Of a stretch of 64,000 nt of DNA, positions 51,765-60,956 are shown one piece after another. The stretch comes from Marinobacterium weihaiense. Lineage in GTDB: Bacteria > Pseudomonadota > Gammaproteobacteria > Pseudomonadales > Balneatricaceae. The stretch is taken from NCBI RefSeq assembly GCF_019061305.1, contig NZ_JAHQZT010000003.1:1-64000 (forward strand). The letters are read 5' to 3'. Numbering within the stretch: the first letter of the stretch is position 1; every line of letters begins with the position of its first letter. The notes under the pieces are model-generated. The model did no database searches and was not told where the DNA came from. It saw only the letters and a program-made list of their open reading frames with translations. The position numbers and the translations under genes were made by a program.

Positions 51765-53471
51765 ATGGAAAAGAAACGCACTGATCTGGAAGCGGTGTTG
51801 CATGCCTGCCGTTCCAGCTTCTTCAGTGTTGGCCTGTTCAGCATGTTTATCAATTTGTTGATGCTGGTACCGGCATTTTACATGTTGCAGGTCTATGACC
51901 GCGTCGTGACCAGCGGCAGCGTGCCCACCCTGGTGATGCTGACGCTGGTCATGCTGCTGATGATGGGGACCATGGGGGCCTTGGAGTGGGTACGCTCGCG
52001 CATCATGGTGCGTGCCAGTACTCGCATCGACACCCTGCTGGGCAGCCGCCTGTATGATGCCAGCTTCAAGCAGGCGCTGTATTCCGGCGGGATGCAGGCC
52101 AACGCCCAGCCACTGAATGATCTGACGGGCTTGCGCCAATTCTTGACCGGTAACGGTTTGTTCGCTTTCTTCGATGCGCCCTGGGTGCCGATCTACATCG
52201 GTATCATGTTCATGTTCCACCCCTGGTTCGGTATCGTGGCGATTATCAGCGTCATCATCCTGGCAACGCTGGCGGTCATCAACGAGAAGGTGACCGGCAA
52301 GATGCTGGCCGAGGCCAACAAGGAAAACATGGGTGCGACCCAGTTCACCAACAAGAACCTGCGCAATGCCGAGGTGGTTGAGTCCATGGGGATGCTGGGG
52401 CGCATCCGTGACCGCTGGCAGGAAAAGAATCGCAAGGTGTTGGCGCTACAGGGCATTGCCAGTGACCGTGCCGGTATCCTGACCTCCGTCTCCAAGACCA
52501 CGCGCTTGATCGTGCAGTCACTGGTACTGGGCCTGGGTGCCTACCTGGCCATTCAGCAGGAGATCTCGCCGGGTCTGATGATCGCCGGTTCAATCCTGCT
52601 GGGTCGCGCACTGGCGCCCATCGACCAAATGATCGGGGTCTGGAAACAGTTTGTCAGTGCCCGTTCACAATACCAGCGCTTGAATGAAATTCTGGCCCAG
52701 GTGGGTGAAGAGCCCGACCGCATGTCCCTGCCGGCGCCCAAGGGCGCACTGAGCGCCGAGAACGTGATGGTGGCGCCGCCGGGCACGAAAACGCCGGTGG
52801 TCAAGGGGGTCAGCTTTCAGGTCGATCCGGGCGACATGGTCGGCGTGATCGGCCCCAGTGCTGCCGGCAAGTCGACCCTGGCACGCGCCATTTTGGGGAT
52901 CTGGCCCACACTGGGGGGCAAAATGCGCCTGGATGGCGCCGATATCTTCACCTGGAAGCGGGATGAACTCGGGCCGCATATCGGCTACCTGCCGCAGGAT
53001 ATTGAACTCTTTGAAGGCACCATCAGCGAGAACATTGCGCGCTTTGGCGAGGTCGATGCTCAGGAAGTGGTGCGTGCCGCACAGATGGCCGGTGTCCACG
53101 AAATGATCCTGCGTTTGCCGGAAGGCTACGATACGGTGATTGGCGCGACCGGCGGTGCGTTGTCGGGCGGACAGCGTCAGCGGATCGGTCTGGCACGTGC
53201 CATTTACGGCAAGCCCAAGCTGATCGTGCTGGATGAACCCAACTCCAACCTGGATGATCAGGGCGAAGCGGCGCTGGCGGTGGCGTTGAAGAATTTGAAG
53301 GAAACGGGCGCCACGGTGTTCATTATCACGCACCGGGCCAGTGTCCTGTCCCAGGTGGAAAAGCTGATGGTGATGCGAGATGGGGCACTGGCCATGTTCG
53401 GGCCGCGTGACCAGGTGCTGGCAGAGTTGAACAAGGCATCCCGCGCTGCGCCTGCAGCGAAACCGGCTTGA
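51765..53471 (+). CDS. Type I secretion ABC transporter, PrtD/RsaD type
   Basis: 568 residues from ATG 51765, with GGAG six bases upstream; a TTG four codons earlier is unlikely. The membrane part starts near residue 20 (FFSVGLFSMFINLLMLVPAF, YMLQVYDRVVTSGSVPTLVM). The ATPase has Walker A GPSAAGKSTLA near 363, the signature LSGGQRQRIGLARAIYG near 466 and Walker B LIVLDEPNSNLD near 487. There is no N-terminal C39-like domain, which is the PrtD class that exports serralysin proteases and S-layer proteins rather than the LapB class. It forms an operon with the HlyD and TolC genes. Likely substrates are the cysteine-free DUF4214 proteins of this window. Confidence 0.94.
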   Translation: MEKKRTDLEAVLHACRSSFFSVGLFSMFINLLMLVPAFYMLQVYDRVVTSGSVPTLVMLTLVMLLMMGTMGALEWVRSRIMVRASTRIDTLLGSRLYDASFKQALYSGGMQANAQPLNDLTGLRQFLTGNGLFAFFDAPWVPIYIGIMFMFHPWFGIVAIISVIILATLAVINEKVTGKMLAEANKENMGATQFTNKNLRNAEVVESMGMLGRIRDRWQEKNRKVLALQGIASDRAGILTSVSKTTRLIVQSLVLGLGAYLAIQQEISPGLMIAGSILLGRALAPIDQMIGVWKQFVSARSQYQRLNEILAQVGEEPDRMSLPAPKGALSAENVMVAPPGTKTPVVKGVSFQVDPGDMVGVIGPSAAGKSTLARAILGIWPTLGGKMRLDGADIFTWKRDELGPHIGYLPQDIELFEGTISENIARFGEVDAQEVVRAAQMAGVHEMILRLPEGYDTVIGATGGALSGGQRQRIGLARAIYGKPKLIVLDEPNSNLDDQGEAALAVALKNLKETGATVFIITHRASVLSQVEKLMVMRDGALAMFGPRDQVLAELNKASRAAPAAKPA

Positions 53472-53485
53472 GGATAGGTTGAAAA

Positions 53486-54811
53486 ATGAGTGCAGAAACA
53501 CTGAAAGCCATTCGAGAAGGCCAGTTCGAGCTGGATGTATCGGACAAGAAACCCCGGTTGATCGGGCTGCTGATCCTGTTTGTCACCTTTGGCATGTTCG
53601 GCACCTGGGCCGCTGTCGCGCCGCTGGACAGCGCTGCGCTGGCGCCGGGTGTGGTGACGGTCAAAACCTATCGCAAGACCATTCAGCACCTTGAAGGCGG
53701 CATCGTGGAAGAAATCCATGTGCGCGATGGTGACCAAGTCGAGACCGGTGATGTGCTCCTGGTGCTGGATGATACCCAGGCACAGGCTGAACTGGGCATT
53801 GTCCGTGGCCAGCTGATCGCGGCACAGGCGCTGGAATCGCGGTTGAAGGCCGAGCGTGATCAGCTTGAACAGATCCGCTTTCCCGACAGCTTCAATGTGA
53901 CCGACGAGCGCGTGGCGGAGTCCGTGCAGAGTGAGAAGCAGGTCTTCGAGGCGCGCATGAACTCTCACCTGGGCGAGATCGAGGTACTGGAGCAGCGCAT
54001 GACTCAGATTGGCGAGCAGATTCGTGGTCTGGAAGCGGTCATTCGCAGTAAGGGCGAGTTGATGACGTCCTACGAGGAAGAGATCACCGAGCTGACCGAA
54101 CTGCTGAGTGATGGTTTCGTCGACAAGCAGCGTCTGCGTGACTTCGAACGTCGCGTTTCCGAGCTGGAAGGCGATATGGCGGACCATCGTTCGTCCATCG
54201 CTCAGGCGAAGATGAAGCAAGGTGAAACCCGCTTGAGTGCTCTGCAGCTTAAAAAGGATTTTCATACCGAAGTGGTGAACCAGCTGTCCGAAGTACAGTC
54301 CACTCTGTTTGACCTGCGCGAGCGTGAACGTGCGTTGATCGACCGGGTGGAGCGCACGGTGATTCGTGCGCCGGAAGCCGGCATGGTGCTGGGCATGAAG
54401 GTGCATACCGTGGGCGGGGTGGTACAGTCCGGCGCGCCGATTCTGGATATTGTGCCGGCTGCCTCCGATCTGGTGGTGGAAGCGCAGGTGTCACCGATTG
54501 ATATTGACCGTGTCAGCGCCGGCAAGCTGGCCGACATACGTTTCAGCGCCTTCAAGTCAGCCACCACGCCGGTGATCGAAGGTCGCGTCGAGCATATTTC
54601 GGCTGACCGTCTGACCAACGAAGAAACCGGCGCGCCGTATTACCTGGCGCGGGTCGAACTGACCGAAACCGGACGCAAGGACCTGGGTGATCTGGTACTG
54701 GTGCCCGGTATGCCGGCTGAAGTGTTGGTGAATACCGGTGAGCGTACCCTGCTGGAGTATCTGGTACAGCCAGCCACGAATGCCTTTGCCCGCTCACTGA
54801 TAGAGGACTGA
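53486..54811 (+). CDS. Type I secretion membrane-fusion protein (HlyD/PrtE family)
   Basis: 441 residues. A short cytoplasmic N terminus is followed by one membrane segment (about 26-45, LIGLLILFVTFGMFGTWAAV). Then come a lipoyl half-motif (HLEGGIVEEIHVRDGDQVET), a long coiled-coil hairpin (about 95-290), the second lipoyl half (VIRAPEAGMVLGMKVHTVGG) and a beta-barrel end (VLVPGMPAEVLVNTGERTLL). It bridges the ABC protein to TolC. It starts 14 bases after the transporter gene, and its stop is 4 bases before the TolC-like start. Confidence 0.94.
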   Translation: MSAETLKAIREGQFELDVSDKKPRLIGLLILFVTFGMFGTWAAVAPLDSAALAPGVVTVKTYRKTIQHLEGGIVEEIHVRDGDQVETGDVLLVLDDTQAQAELGIVRGQLIAAQALESRLKAERDQLEQIRFPDSFNVTDERVAESVQSEKQVFEARMNSHLGEIEVLEQRMTQIGEQIRGLEAVIRSKGELMTSYEEEITELTELLSDGFVDKQRLRDFERRVSELEGDMADHRSSIAQAKMKQGETRLSALQLKKDFHTEVVNQLSEVQSTLFDLRERERALIDRVERTVIRAPEAGMVLGMKVHTVGGVVQSGAPILDIVPAASDLVVEAQVSPIDIDRVSAGKLADIRFSAFKSATTPVIEGRVEHISADRLTNEETGAPYYLARVELTETGRKDLGDLVLVPGMPAEVLVNTGERTLLEYLVQPATNAFARSLIED

Positions 54812-54815
54812 TGAC

Positions 54816-56195
54816 ATGCGCAGGATTACCCGCCTGATCGGCTATTGCTCGCTGGCGCTGCTGGCGGCCGGGCCGGCTGTAGCTGACGAAGCGGCCGATG
54901 TTGAGCCGGCGCCATCCGATCTATGGTTGCTGTATCAGCAGGCCCAGGAGCAGGACCCCCGCATACTGACGGCTGAAGCGGCCGCGCGCCGTGCCGAGTA
55001 TCAGGAGCGCGAAGCCCTGGGCCGGCTGTTGCCTCAGGTGAATGCCGACAGTCGACTGACCCGCACCAACTATATTTCCGGTGCCTATGAAACCTACTAT
55101 GGCGGCGAGCGTTACTCCGTCTCCATGTCCCAGGTGCTGTACGATTCGCCGGTGTGGCAAAGTTACCAGCGCTCGCGGGCGTTGAGCCAGCAGTATGCCG
55201 AGCAGGGGGAGCACGATATTCAGGGCGCGACGGCCGACCTGGTGCAGCGTTACTTCGACGTACTGGCGGCGCAGGATAGCCTGGAGCTGATTCAAGCCGA
55301 AAAGCGCTCTGTTGAGCGCAACCTTGAGCGGGTACGTTCGCTGTTTGAACGGCAGCTGGCGCCCATTACTGACAAGCTGGAAGTCGAAGCACGTCTGGAC
55401 CGCCTGCGTTCGGACGAGATCGAGGCACGCAACAACATCTGGGTAACGCGCGAAGCCCTGGCGGAGGTCATCGGTCGTCCGGTCTACGAGCAGCTGGAGC
55501 GTCTGGTGGCGCAGCCCAAGCTTGCGCAAGCCTTTGAACTGGAAAGCTTTGAACACTGGCGTGACCTGGCGCTGGCGAACAGTCCGCTGATCCAGTCCAA
55601 GCTGGCATCCGTGGATGCACAGCGCGCGGCACGCAAGGAAGCCCAGGGCGGACACATGCCGAAAATCAGCATGCAGCTATCCAGCCAGAAGAGCAACATC
55701 GGCAACGAAAACTCGCCGTCACCGCGAACAGAATCGAATGTGGCGGCGCTGCAGATTCAAATCCCGATTTTCTCGGGCGGCTCAACCAGCGCGCGCTCGG
55801 ATGCGGCTTATGAAAGCATGCTGATTGCGCGGCAGGAGCTGGAAACCGTGCGCCGTCAGGTGCTCAAGGAAGTGCGCACGGCCTACATGAATGCCGAGTC
55901 GGCTCTGGCCAAGGTACAGGCCGGTAAGGTGGCGCTGCAGTCTGCCACCAAGGCACGCGAGGCGGCGGAGAAGAGTTTCTCCTATGGTATCAATAACGCC
56001 GTTGATGTGCTGGACCGGGCTCGTGAGCAGTACAGTGCCGAACGCGACCTGCTGGAAGCACAGTACAGCTTCCTGTTGAGTTACGTGGTTCTCAAGCGCT
56101 GGAGCGGCAATCTGTCAGAGGACGACGTGCAGCAGATCAATACGCTGCTGGACATGCACGAAGTCAAGTATGCAGCCGTTGAGGCTGCCGGTTAG
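54816..56195 (+). CDS. TolC-family outer-membrane channel
   Basis: 459 residues. Signal peptide about 1-23 (LALLAAGPAVA). Two long helical repeats follow (DLWLLYQQAQEQDPRILTAE, VLYDSPVWQSYQRSRALSQQ, then RDLALANSPLIQSKLASVDA and IPIFSGGSTSARSDAAYESM), the trimeric TolC pattern of PrtF/AprF proteins. It completes the type I system. The following GT4 gene begins 5 bases after its stop, so glycan synthesis and export are apparently transcribed together. Confidence 0.93.
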   Translation: MRRITRLIGYCSLALLAAGPAVADEAADVEPAPSDLWLLYQQAQEQDPRILTAEAAARRAEYQEREALGRLLPQVNADSRLTRTNYISGAYETYYGGERYSVSMSQVLYDSPVWQSYQRSRALSQQYAEQGEHDIQGATADLVQRYFDVLAAQDSLELIQAEKRSVERNLERVRSLFERQLAPITDKLEVEARLDRLRSDEIEARNNIWVTREALAEVIGRPVYEQLERLVAQPKLAQAFELESFEHWRDLALANSPLIQSKLASVDAQRAARKEAQGGHMPKISMQLSSQKSNIGNENSPSPRTESNVAALQIQIPIFSGGSTSARSDAAYESMLIARQELETVRRQVLKEVRTAYMNAESALAKVQAGKVALQSATKAREAAEKSFSYGINNAVDVLDRAREQYSAERDLLEAQYSFLLSYVVLKRWSGNLSEDDVQQINTLLDMHEVKYAAVEAAG

Positions 56196-56200
56196 TCCCT

Positions 56201-57322
56201 TTGAACATATTGCATCTGTACAAGTCAGCCCCGCCGGAAGATATCGGCGGGGTCGGCGTTTTTATTGCCAACCTATCCCGAGGTACGGCCGCACAGGGCG
56301 TGCAGCACCGAATACTGGTGTTCACGCGGGAGCACCACGTTCGCATTGAGCGTTGGGACTGCGGCGCGGAAGTTTTCTTCTGTCCCATGTGGTTCCAGCT
56401 GGCCTCCATGCCGGTGGGGCCTGCCTATCTGAAACGGTTCTTTCAGTTGCTTGACTGGGCCGACCTGCTGCACCTGCATTTTCCTTTTCCGCTACAGGAT
56501 CTGTTGTACCTGTTGGGCGGGATCGGGCGTCGTATGCCGCCGGCACTGGTGACCTACCACAGTGACGTTGTACGCCAGAAGTTGTTCGGACGGTTGTATC
56601 GCCCCTTGGCGCAGTGCTTTCTGCGCCGGGTTGACCGTGTCGTCGCCACGTCTCCCAACTATGTGGACAGCAGCCCGATACTGCAGCAGCTTGATCCCCC
56701 TGCCGTGATCCCACTGGGGATTTGCGAGTCGCATTATCCGGCACTGTCGTTGCCCCGCCAGGCCCATTATCGGGAGCGGTATGGCGAAGGGTTCTTTTTG
56801 TTCCTGGGGGCCTTGCGTTATTACAAGGGGTTGACCTGGCTGGTGCAGGCGGCACTGCACACAGGGTTGCCAGTGGTCATCGCCGGGGATGGCCAGATGG
56901 CAGCCGAATTGAAGGCGCAGGCGGCCGGCGCCGAGCATATCCACTTCGCGGGCGTGGTCGATGAGGTGGACAAGGTGGCACTACTGTCCCTGGCGGGTGC
57001 TTTCGTGTTTCCGTCGCATTTGCGCTCTGAAGCGTTCGGCATCAGCCTGTTGGAAGCGCAAATGATGCACTTGCCGCTGATTACCTGTGAAATCGGCACC
57101 GGTACCAGTTATGTCAACGCGCATGGCGTGACCGGCCTGGTGGTCCCCCCTGCGGACGCCCATGCTCTGGGCCGTGCCATGCAGGTACTCTGGGATGACG
57201 CCGAGAAACGAGACGCCATGGGGCAGGCGGCCTATCAACGTTTCTGTGAGCACTTTACGACAGGGCGCATGTCGGCGCGTTATCTGGAGCTTTACCAGCA
57301 GCTGTTACGGTCGGACGTATGA
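56201..57322 (+). CDS. GT4 rhamnosyl/mannosyltransferase
   Basis: 373 residues from a TTG start at 56201 (TTGAACATATTG), 5 bases after the TolC-like gene and without a clear ribosome site of its own. N-terminal ILHLYKSAPPEDIGGVGVFI, LVTYHSDVVRQKLFGRLYRP, FLFLGALRYYKGLTWLVQAA and the donor site PSHLRSEAFGISLLEAQMMH are typical of the rhamnosyl/mannosyltransferases of D-rhamnan loci. Its linkage to the secretion operon, away from the other glycosyltransferases, suggests that the cluster was assembled as one functional unit. Confidence 0.87.
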   Translation: MNILHLYKSAPPEDIGGVGVFIANLSRGTAAQGVQHRILVFTREHHVRIERWDCGAEVFFCPMWFQLASMPVGPAYLKRFFQLLDWADLLHLHFPFPLQDLLYLLGGIGRRMPPALVTYHSDVVRQKLFGRLYRPLAQCFLRRVDRVVATSPNYVDSSPILQQLDPPAVIPLGICESHYPALSLPRQAHYRERYGEGFFLFLGALRYYKGLTWLVQAALHTGLPVVIAGDGQMAAELKAQAAGAEHIHFAGVVDEVDKVALLSLAGAFVFPSHLRSEAFGISLLEAQMMHLPLITCEIGTGTSYVNAHGVTGLVVPPADAHALGRAMQVLWDDAEKRDAMGQAAYQRFCEHFTTGRMSARYLELYQQLLRSDV

Positions 57323-57615
57323 TGGTGCCTTTGTGGACGCGCGCGTCCCGGCGCTTTTGGCGCCATTATCGTGAAGAAGACAAGCGTCAGCATTTCGGGT
57401 ACAGCTTTGTATTGTTGCTGCTGGCAGCGCCCTGGGTGCCGTTGGCAGCAGCCGTCACCCTGGTGCTGCTGATCGGTTTGTTGAAAGAAATCTGGGACCA
57501 TTTCTGGGGCAGCGGGTTTTGCTGGATCGACATGGCCGCCAATGTGCTGGGGATTATAGGCGCACTGCCCGGTGCATGGCTGCTGGCCTCGCTGTGGCAG
57601 TCGTTGGTGGCTTGA
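57319..57615 (+). CDS. Small membrane protein, unknown function
   Basis: 98 residues. It overlaps the GT4 stop by 4 bases (ATGA). Two to three hydrophobic segments flank the motif DKRQHFGYSF and the later LLKEIWDHFWGSGFCWIDMA followed by NVLGIIGALPG. The pattern D-x-x-x-H, then K-E-x-x-D, then W-x-D-x-x-x-N-x-x-G is shared by small YfiM/DUF2279-like membrane proteins, with no activity known to me. It is the last gene of the T1SS–GT4 run. Confidence 0.75.
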   Translation: MMVPLWTRASRRFWRHYREEDKRQHFGYSFVLLLLAAPWVPLAAAVTLVLLIGLLKEIWDHFWGSGFCWIDMAANVLGIIGALPGAWLLASLWQSLVA

Positions 57616-57630
57616 CAGCCAATAGAGGAT

Positions 57631-57656
57631 GACACCGGTGCTTGGGCGCCGGTGTC
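57631..57656. terminator. Hairpin between convergent genes
   Basis: GACACCGGTGC (57631-57641) and GCGCCGGTGTC (57646-57656) form an 11-bp stem with one T-G pair around TTGG. It sits between the small membrane protein (plus) and the phosphatase gene (minus). There is no T tract on either side, so efficiency is uncertain. Confidence 0.5.
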
Positions 57657-57679
57657 GTGCCCAGGAACTGGATTAGTAT

Positions 57680-60034
57680 TCACAGCAGCAGGTCAATATG
57701 CTCCCGGGATTCGGAAATGGCCGTGATGACATCCACGGCGCCGTTCTCGTCCACGCGGCTCGACCAGTATTCCAGGGCCGCCGTTTCAGCACGGCGCCCC
57801 AGTGCATGTTGATACAGGGTATCAATCCATGTGTGGGTGTCAGTGTCGGCCGCAAACAGTTGCTGGTACTCGTCCGATGCCAGGAATGCCGAGGTGACGT
57901 CGTTCAGGCCAATGCCTTGCTGCAGTTGCGCATGCCAATAGGCCAGACCTTCAGTGTCAGCATCGCGGTCGAACAACGTATCGTAAAGTCGGATGACGGC
58001 ATCGATGTTATCGGCCAGCACCTCATCGCTTTTGAAGGCCAGGTTCTGGATGCGTTGGTCTTCGCTTTTGTCGGTGTCGGGCTGGGCGAAAGCCTGCTGG
58101 GCATCAAAGGCATGCTGCATGTATTCAGCCAGTGCGTCCTGTTCGGTTCCGGCAGCGGCGGCGGTGGCTGTGCCTTCATCCAGGTTGGCCTCCATCAGAT
58201 CGATCCGTGCGATGGCGGCGGCATCCAGGCTCAGGAATTCTCCGAACGGATAGCCATCCCCGCCATCCGCCATGAAGCCCAGCGTCACGACCTTTACCGG
58301 GGCGGCGTAGTCGCCGACCAACGCGCCATTGACCACCAGTATATCCACAACCTGCCCATTGTCATCGACGATGGCTGCACTTTGAATGCGATCACCGGGC
58401 GCACGGTTCCAGTCAAAGCTGTAGTGAATACCGGCCACCTGAGCGAACTGACCGGGTGTGCTGTTTTCATTGGAGGCGGCCACGGCATGTTCGATCACGG
58501 CCAGCAGCTGGGCACGGGTCAGGGTCAGGATGCTGAGGTCGTTGTTGAAACGCAGAGAGGACTCAATGTCCAGCTGTGAGATCTCGCCTGCGGCCTTGCC
58601 GGCATCCGGGTTGCCCTGAGGTGGGCGCAGTTCATAATCACCGTCGGCGCCAGTGGCAAAGGTCGTGCCGATCGGCTCACGAATGCCGCCGCCGTTCTTG
58701 ATCGACACCATGACACCCTCATCGGCCTGGCGTGCATACCAGAGGTTGGCATCAGCGGTCAGGTTGCCCAAGTTGGTTTCTTCGGTGCGAACAAAGGCAC
58801 GCTCCCCTTGTAGATAGACATCGGTGCGGCCGTAGGTGATACCGTCCTTGGACGTGACCAGGCTGTCCACGGCGTCCACCAGGTCCTGCGCGATGTCACC
58901 CTTGCTGCCTTCTGCATAGGCCGCGTCCATGCTGCCCCAGAGATTGGCGGCGACCGCATCGGTGGCGGCGTGTATGGTGGAGGTCGCATCATTGATGCTG
59001 TCGGCAATGATATTGCCCTCAGCATCAAACTCGACATTCAACTGGCCGACATAGCGCCAGCCGCCATCGGTATTGATCAGCACCACATCCTTGCCGGAGG
59101 CATCCTTGGTCAGAATCGGGTAGGCCTCATAGGGCTGCTGGCCCGTGCCCGGAAACAGTGTCTCGTCGGCATCCGCCAGCAGGGCATTGGAGCCGCCTGC
59201 CATGATGATGTCGACGCCATCCAGCAGGCCCGCCAACTCTTTTTCAAGGGCGATCTGCTGCAGATGTGACATCAGGATGATCTTGTTGATGCCCTGATCG
59301 CGCAGCTGATCGATATACACCTGCAGCTGCTGAGCCAGCAGTGCCATGTCGTTGCGGTCGGTGCCTTCGACCTGTACGCCGCCGGTGCTGGTGATGCTTT
59401 CAAGAATCTGGGTCGTTGCTCCGATGACGCCGATGCGTTCACCGCCTTCTTCGATAATCGTGGCCGGTGCAATCTTGGGCGCGGCTGCGGCGGCGTCGAG
59501 ATCGTCAATGGAGGATGCAAACGCCTCCTGACGCATAATCACGCCGCTGAACAGCCCGGACAGGTTATCGTCACCGGACAGGTCGAGGTTGGCGCTCAGG
59601 TAGGGGAATTGGGCACCGAGCCAGCGCACGCCATCGAGATCATCGGAGCGGATATCGGTACCAATCAGCCCGGCAAGCGCATTGGTACCCTGGTCAAACT
59701 CATGATTGCCAAGGGTAATGGCATCGGTTTCCAGCAGGTGGGCCAGGGTCAAATCGATGCGCCCCGCGCCTTCGCGCAGATTGCTTAATGTGCCCGGCGC
59801 CAGCCCTAGCAGTGTTTCATTGGCCTGCTGAATGGCATCACGAAGGCCACGGTCACCGGCGGCTGACATGAAGGGGCCCGGCAGTATCAGGTCGCCGCTG
59901 GATAGGAACAGCGAGTTGGCGGCCTGGTCTTCCAGGTAGTCGACAATGGATACGAAGGCAGGCGCATTGCGCAGGTCACCGCCGCCACCTTCCATGTCGG
60001 ATGCATGCAGGATCTGAAGGGTGTAGTTGGACAT
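57680..60034 (-). CDS. 5'-nucleotidase/UshA-type phosphoesterase with C-terminal DUF4214
   Basis: 784 residues from ATG 60034, preceded by GAGG. The metallophosphatase domain starts at once (LQILHASDMEGGGGDLRN, SSGDLILPGP, ITLGNHEFDQG, LMSHLQQ). The 5'-nucleotidase C-terminal domain follows (LGNLTADANLWYARQADEGV, SIKNGGGIREP, FMADGGDGYPFGEF). The first metal motif is usually D-x-H and here is Asp13-Met-Glu15, a His-to-Glu change. Residues 676-784 hold two DUF4214 copies (LYDTLFDRDADTEGLAYW and LYQHALGRRAETAALEYW), the second degenerate. No signal peptide and no cysteine, unlike Sec-exported UshA. It is probably a surface-held phosphatase for scavenging phosphate or nucleosides. Confidence 0.88.
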   Translation of the reverse strand: MSNYTLQILHASDMEGGGGDLRNAPAFVSIVDYLEDQAANSLFLSSGDLILPGPFMSAAGDRGLRDAIQQANETLLGLAPGTLSNLREGAGRIDLTLAHLLETDAITLGNHEFDQGTNALAGLIGTDIRSDDLDGVRWLGAQFPYLSANLDLSGDDNLSGLFSGVIMRQEAFASSIDDLDAAAAAPKIAPATIIEEGGERIGVIGATTQILESITSTGGVQVEGTDRNDMALLAQQLQVYIDQLRDQGINKIILMSHLQQIALEKELAGLLDGVDIIMAGGSNALLADADETLFPGTGQQPYEAYPILTKDASGKDVVLINTDGGWRYVGQLNVEFDAEGNIIADSINDATSTIHAATDAVAANLWGSMDAAYAEGSKGDIAQDLVDAVDSLVTSKDGITYGRTDVYLQGERAFVRTEETNLGNLTADANLWYARQADEGVMVSIKNGGGIREPIGTTFATGADGDYELRPPQGNPDAGKAAGEISQLDIESSLRFNNDLSILTLTRAQLLAVIEHAVAASNENSTPGQFAQVAGIHYSFDWNRAPGDRIQSAAIVDDNGQVVDILVVNGALVGDYAAPVKVVTLGFMADGGDGYPFGEFLSLDAAAIARIDLMEANLDEGTATAAAAGTEQDALAEYMQHAFDAQQAFAQPDTDKSEDQRIQNLAFKSDEVLADNIDAVIRLYDTLFDRDADTEGLAYWHAQLQQGIGLNDVTSAFLASDEYQQLFAADTDTHTWIDTLYQHALGRRAETAALEYWSSRVDENGAVDVITAISESREHIDLLL

Positions 60035-60222
60035 CGGGAGCCTCTTGTCAGTATATGGGGGACTGAATCTATTCCCATATTCCACCGCAGAGTTTAAAGC
60101 CATGTGACAGACAGACGACATGCGTGAGACTCAGTGTGCGTGGATGCGGGCTTTTTTAAGTTTGGTTTCAGGCGCCCTGTCTAGACTACACTGACACAAA
60201 CACATGTGGTGCGGGAGGCAAA

Positions 60223-60885
60223 ATGTCGTCATTGGATCTGAAACGTTTTGACATTCAAAGCGGTGAAATTGTTGCGGTCTACGAGTGGGATGATGGGCGT
60301 TGGGAACGCGACACCATCGATCAGGATGAAGCATACAACCTGGATGGCCAGGAAGTGGTCAAGACTGAACGGGATGATGGCTATATCGAAACGTCGATCT
60401 ACCGTGATCGGGGCGATGGCATTTATGCGGAAGTGGCTGAATACCATAGCCTGCCGGGGGCTCAGACCGAGGAGCAGTCACGGCAGGATGATGCCGCTTT
60501 GGTCCGTCTGTATCTGTCGGTGTTTGATCGTACGCCAGATGCTGCCGGCTTCAATCATTGGAGCGGCCGTATCGACATGGGAATGTCGTACGAGCAGGTT
60601 GCTGATCATTTTCTCCGCAGTGCCGAGTTTCAGCGTGACTATGCCGGATTAGAGGATGCTGCATTCGTCACTCGCCTGTATGACAATATTCTGTCTCGTG
60701 AGGCGGATGCCGATGGCCAGAACTGGTGGACTTGGCAGTTGGAAAGCGGACAGCAATCGCGTCAGGATGTGGTGCTTGGCTTTGTGCAGTCAGAAGAATT
60801 CATTGCCGAGTCAGCGGAGGAGGTACAGGTGTTTCTGCAGGGAAATGCGCTGACGTTACCGATGGCCGATCTGTTGATAGGGTGA
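60223..60885 (+). CDS. Small DUF4214 protein without an enzyme domain
   Basis: 220 residues, no signal peptide, no cysteine, strongly acidic. Residues 1-80 are Asp/Tyr-rich beta-like sequence of no known family (YEWDDGRWERDTIDQDEAYN). Residues 90-200 carry two well-conserved DUF4214 copies (LYLSVFDRTPDAAGFNHW and LYDNILSREADADGQNWW, followed by QSRQDVVLGFVQSEEF). The C terminus MADLLIG resembles the protease end DWLIG, which may be part of the secretion signal. GGGAGG precedes the ATG. The minimal layout suggests a coat, plug or adaptor protein rather than an enzyme. Confidence 0.8.
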   Translation: MSSLDLKRFDIQSGEIVAVYEWDDGRWERDTIDQDEAYNLDGQEVVKTERDDGYIETSIYRDRGDGIYAEVAEYHSLPGAQTEEQSRQDDAALVRLYLSVFDRTPDAAGFNHWSGRIDMGMSYEQVADHFLRSAEFQRDYAGLEDAAFVTRLYDNILSREADADGQNWWTWQLESGQQSRQDVVLGFVQSEEFIAESAEEVQVFLQGNALTLPMADLLIG

Positions 60886-60918
60886 GGCAACAAGCGATCC
60901 AGGATCCGCGTACGGAGG

Positions 60919-60951
60919 GCGGAAGACCCGGCAGAGAGCCGGGCCTTCCGC
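60919..60951. terminator. Hairpin between the DUF4214 gene and putP
   Basis: GCGGAAG-A-CCCGGC pairs with GCCGGG-C-CTTCCGC around AGAGA, a 13-bp stem with one A-C mismatch. It lies between convergent genes and probably serves both. No T tract is present. Confidence 0.55.
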
Positions 60952-60956
60952 GTCGA

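Noticed and set aside
60119-60140. TGCGTGAGACTCAGTGTGCG region as a CRP site
   Set aside because: Only half-site similarity; neither half fits TGTGA-N6-TCACA.
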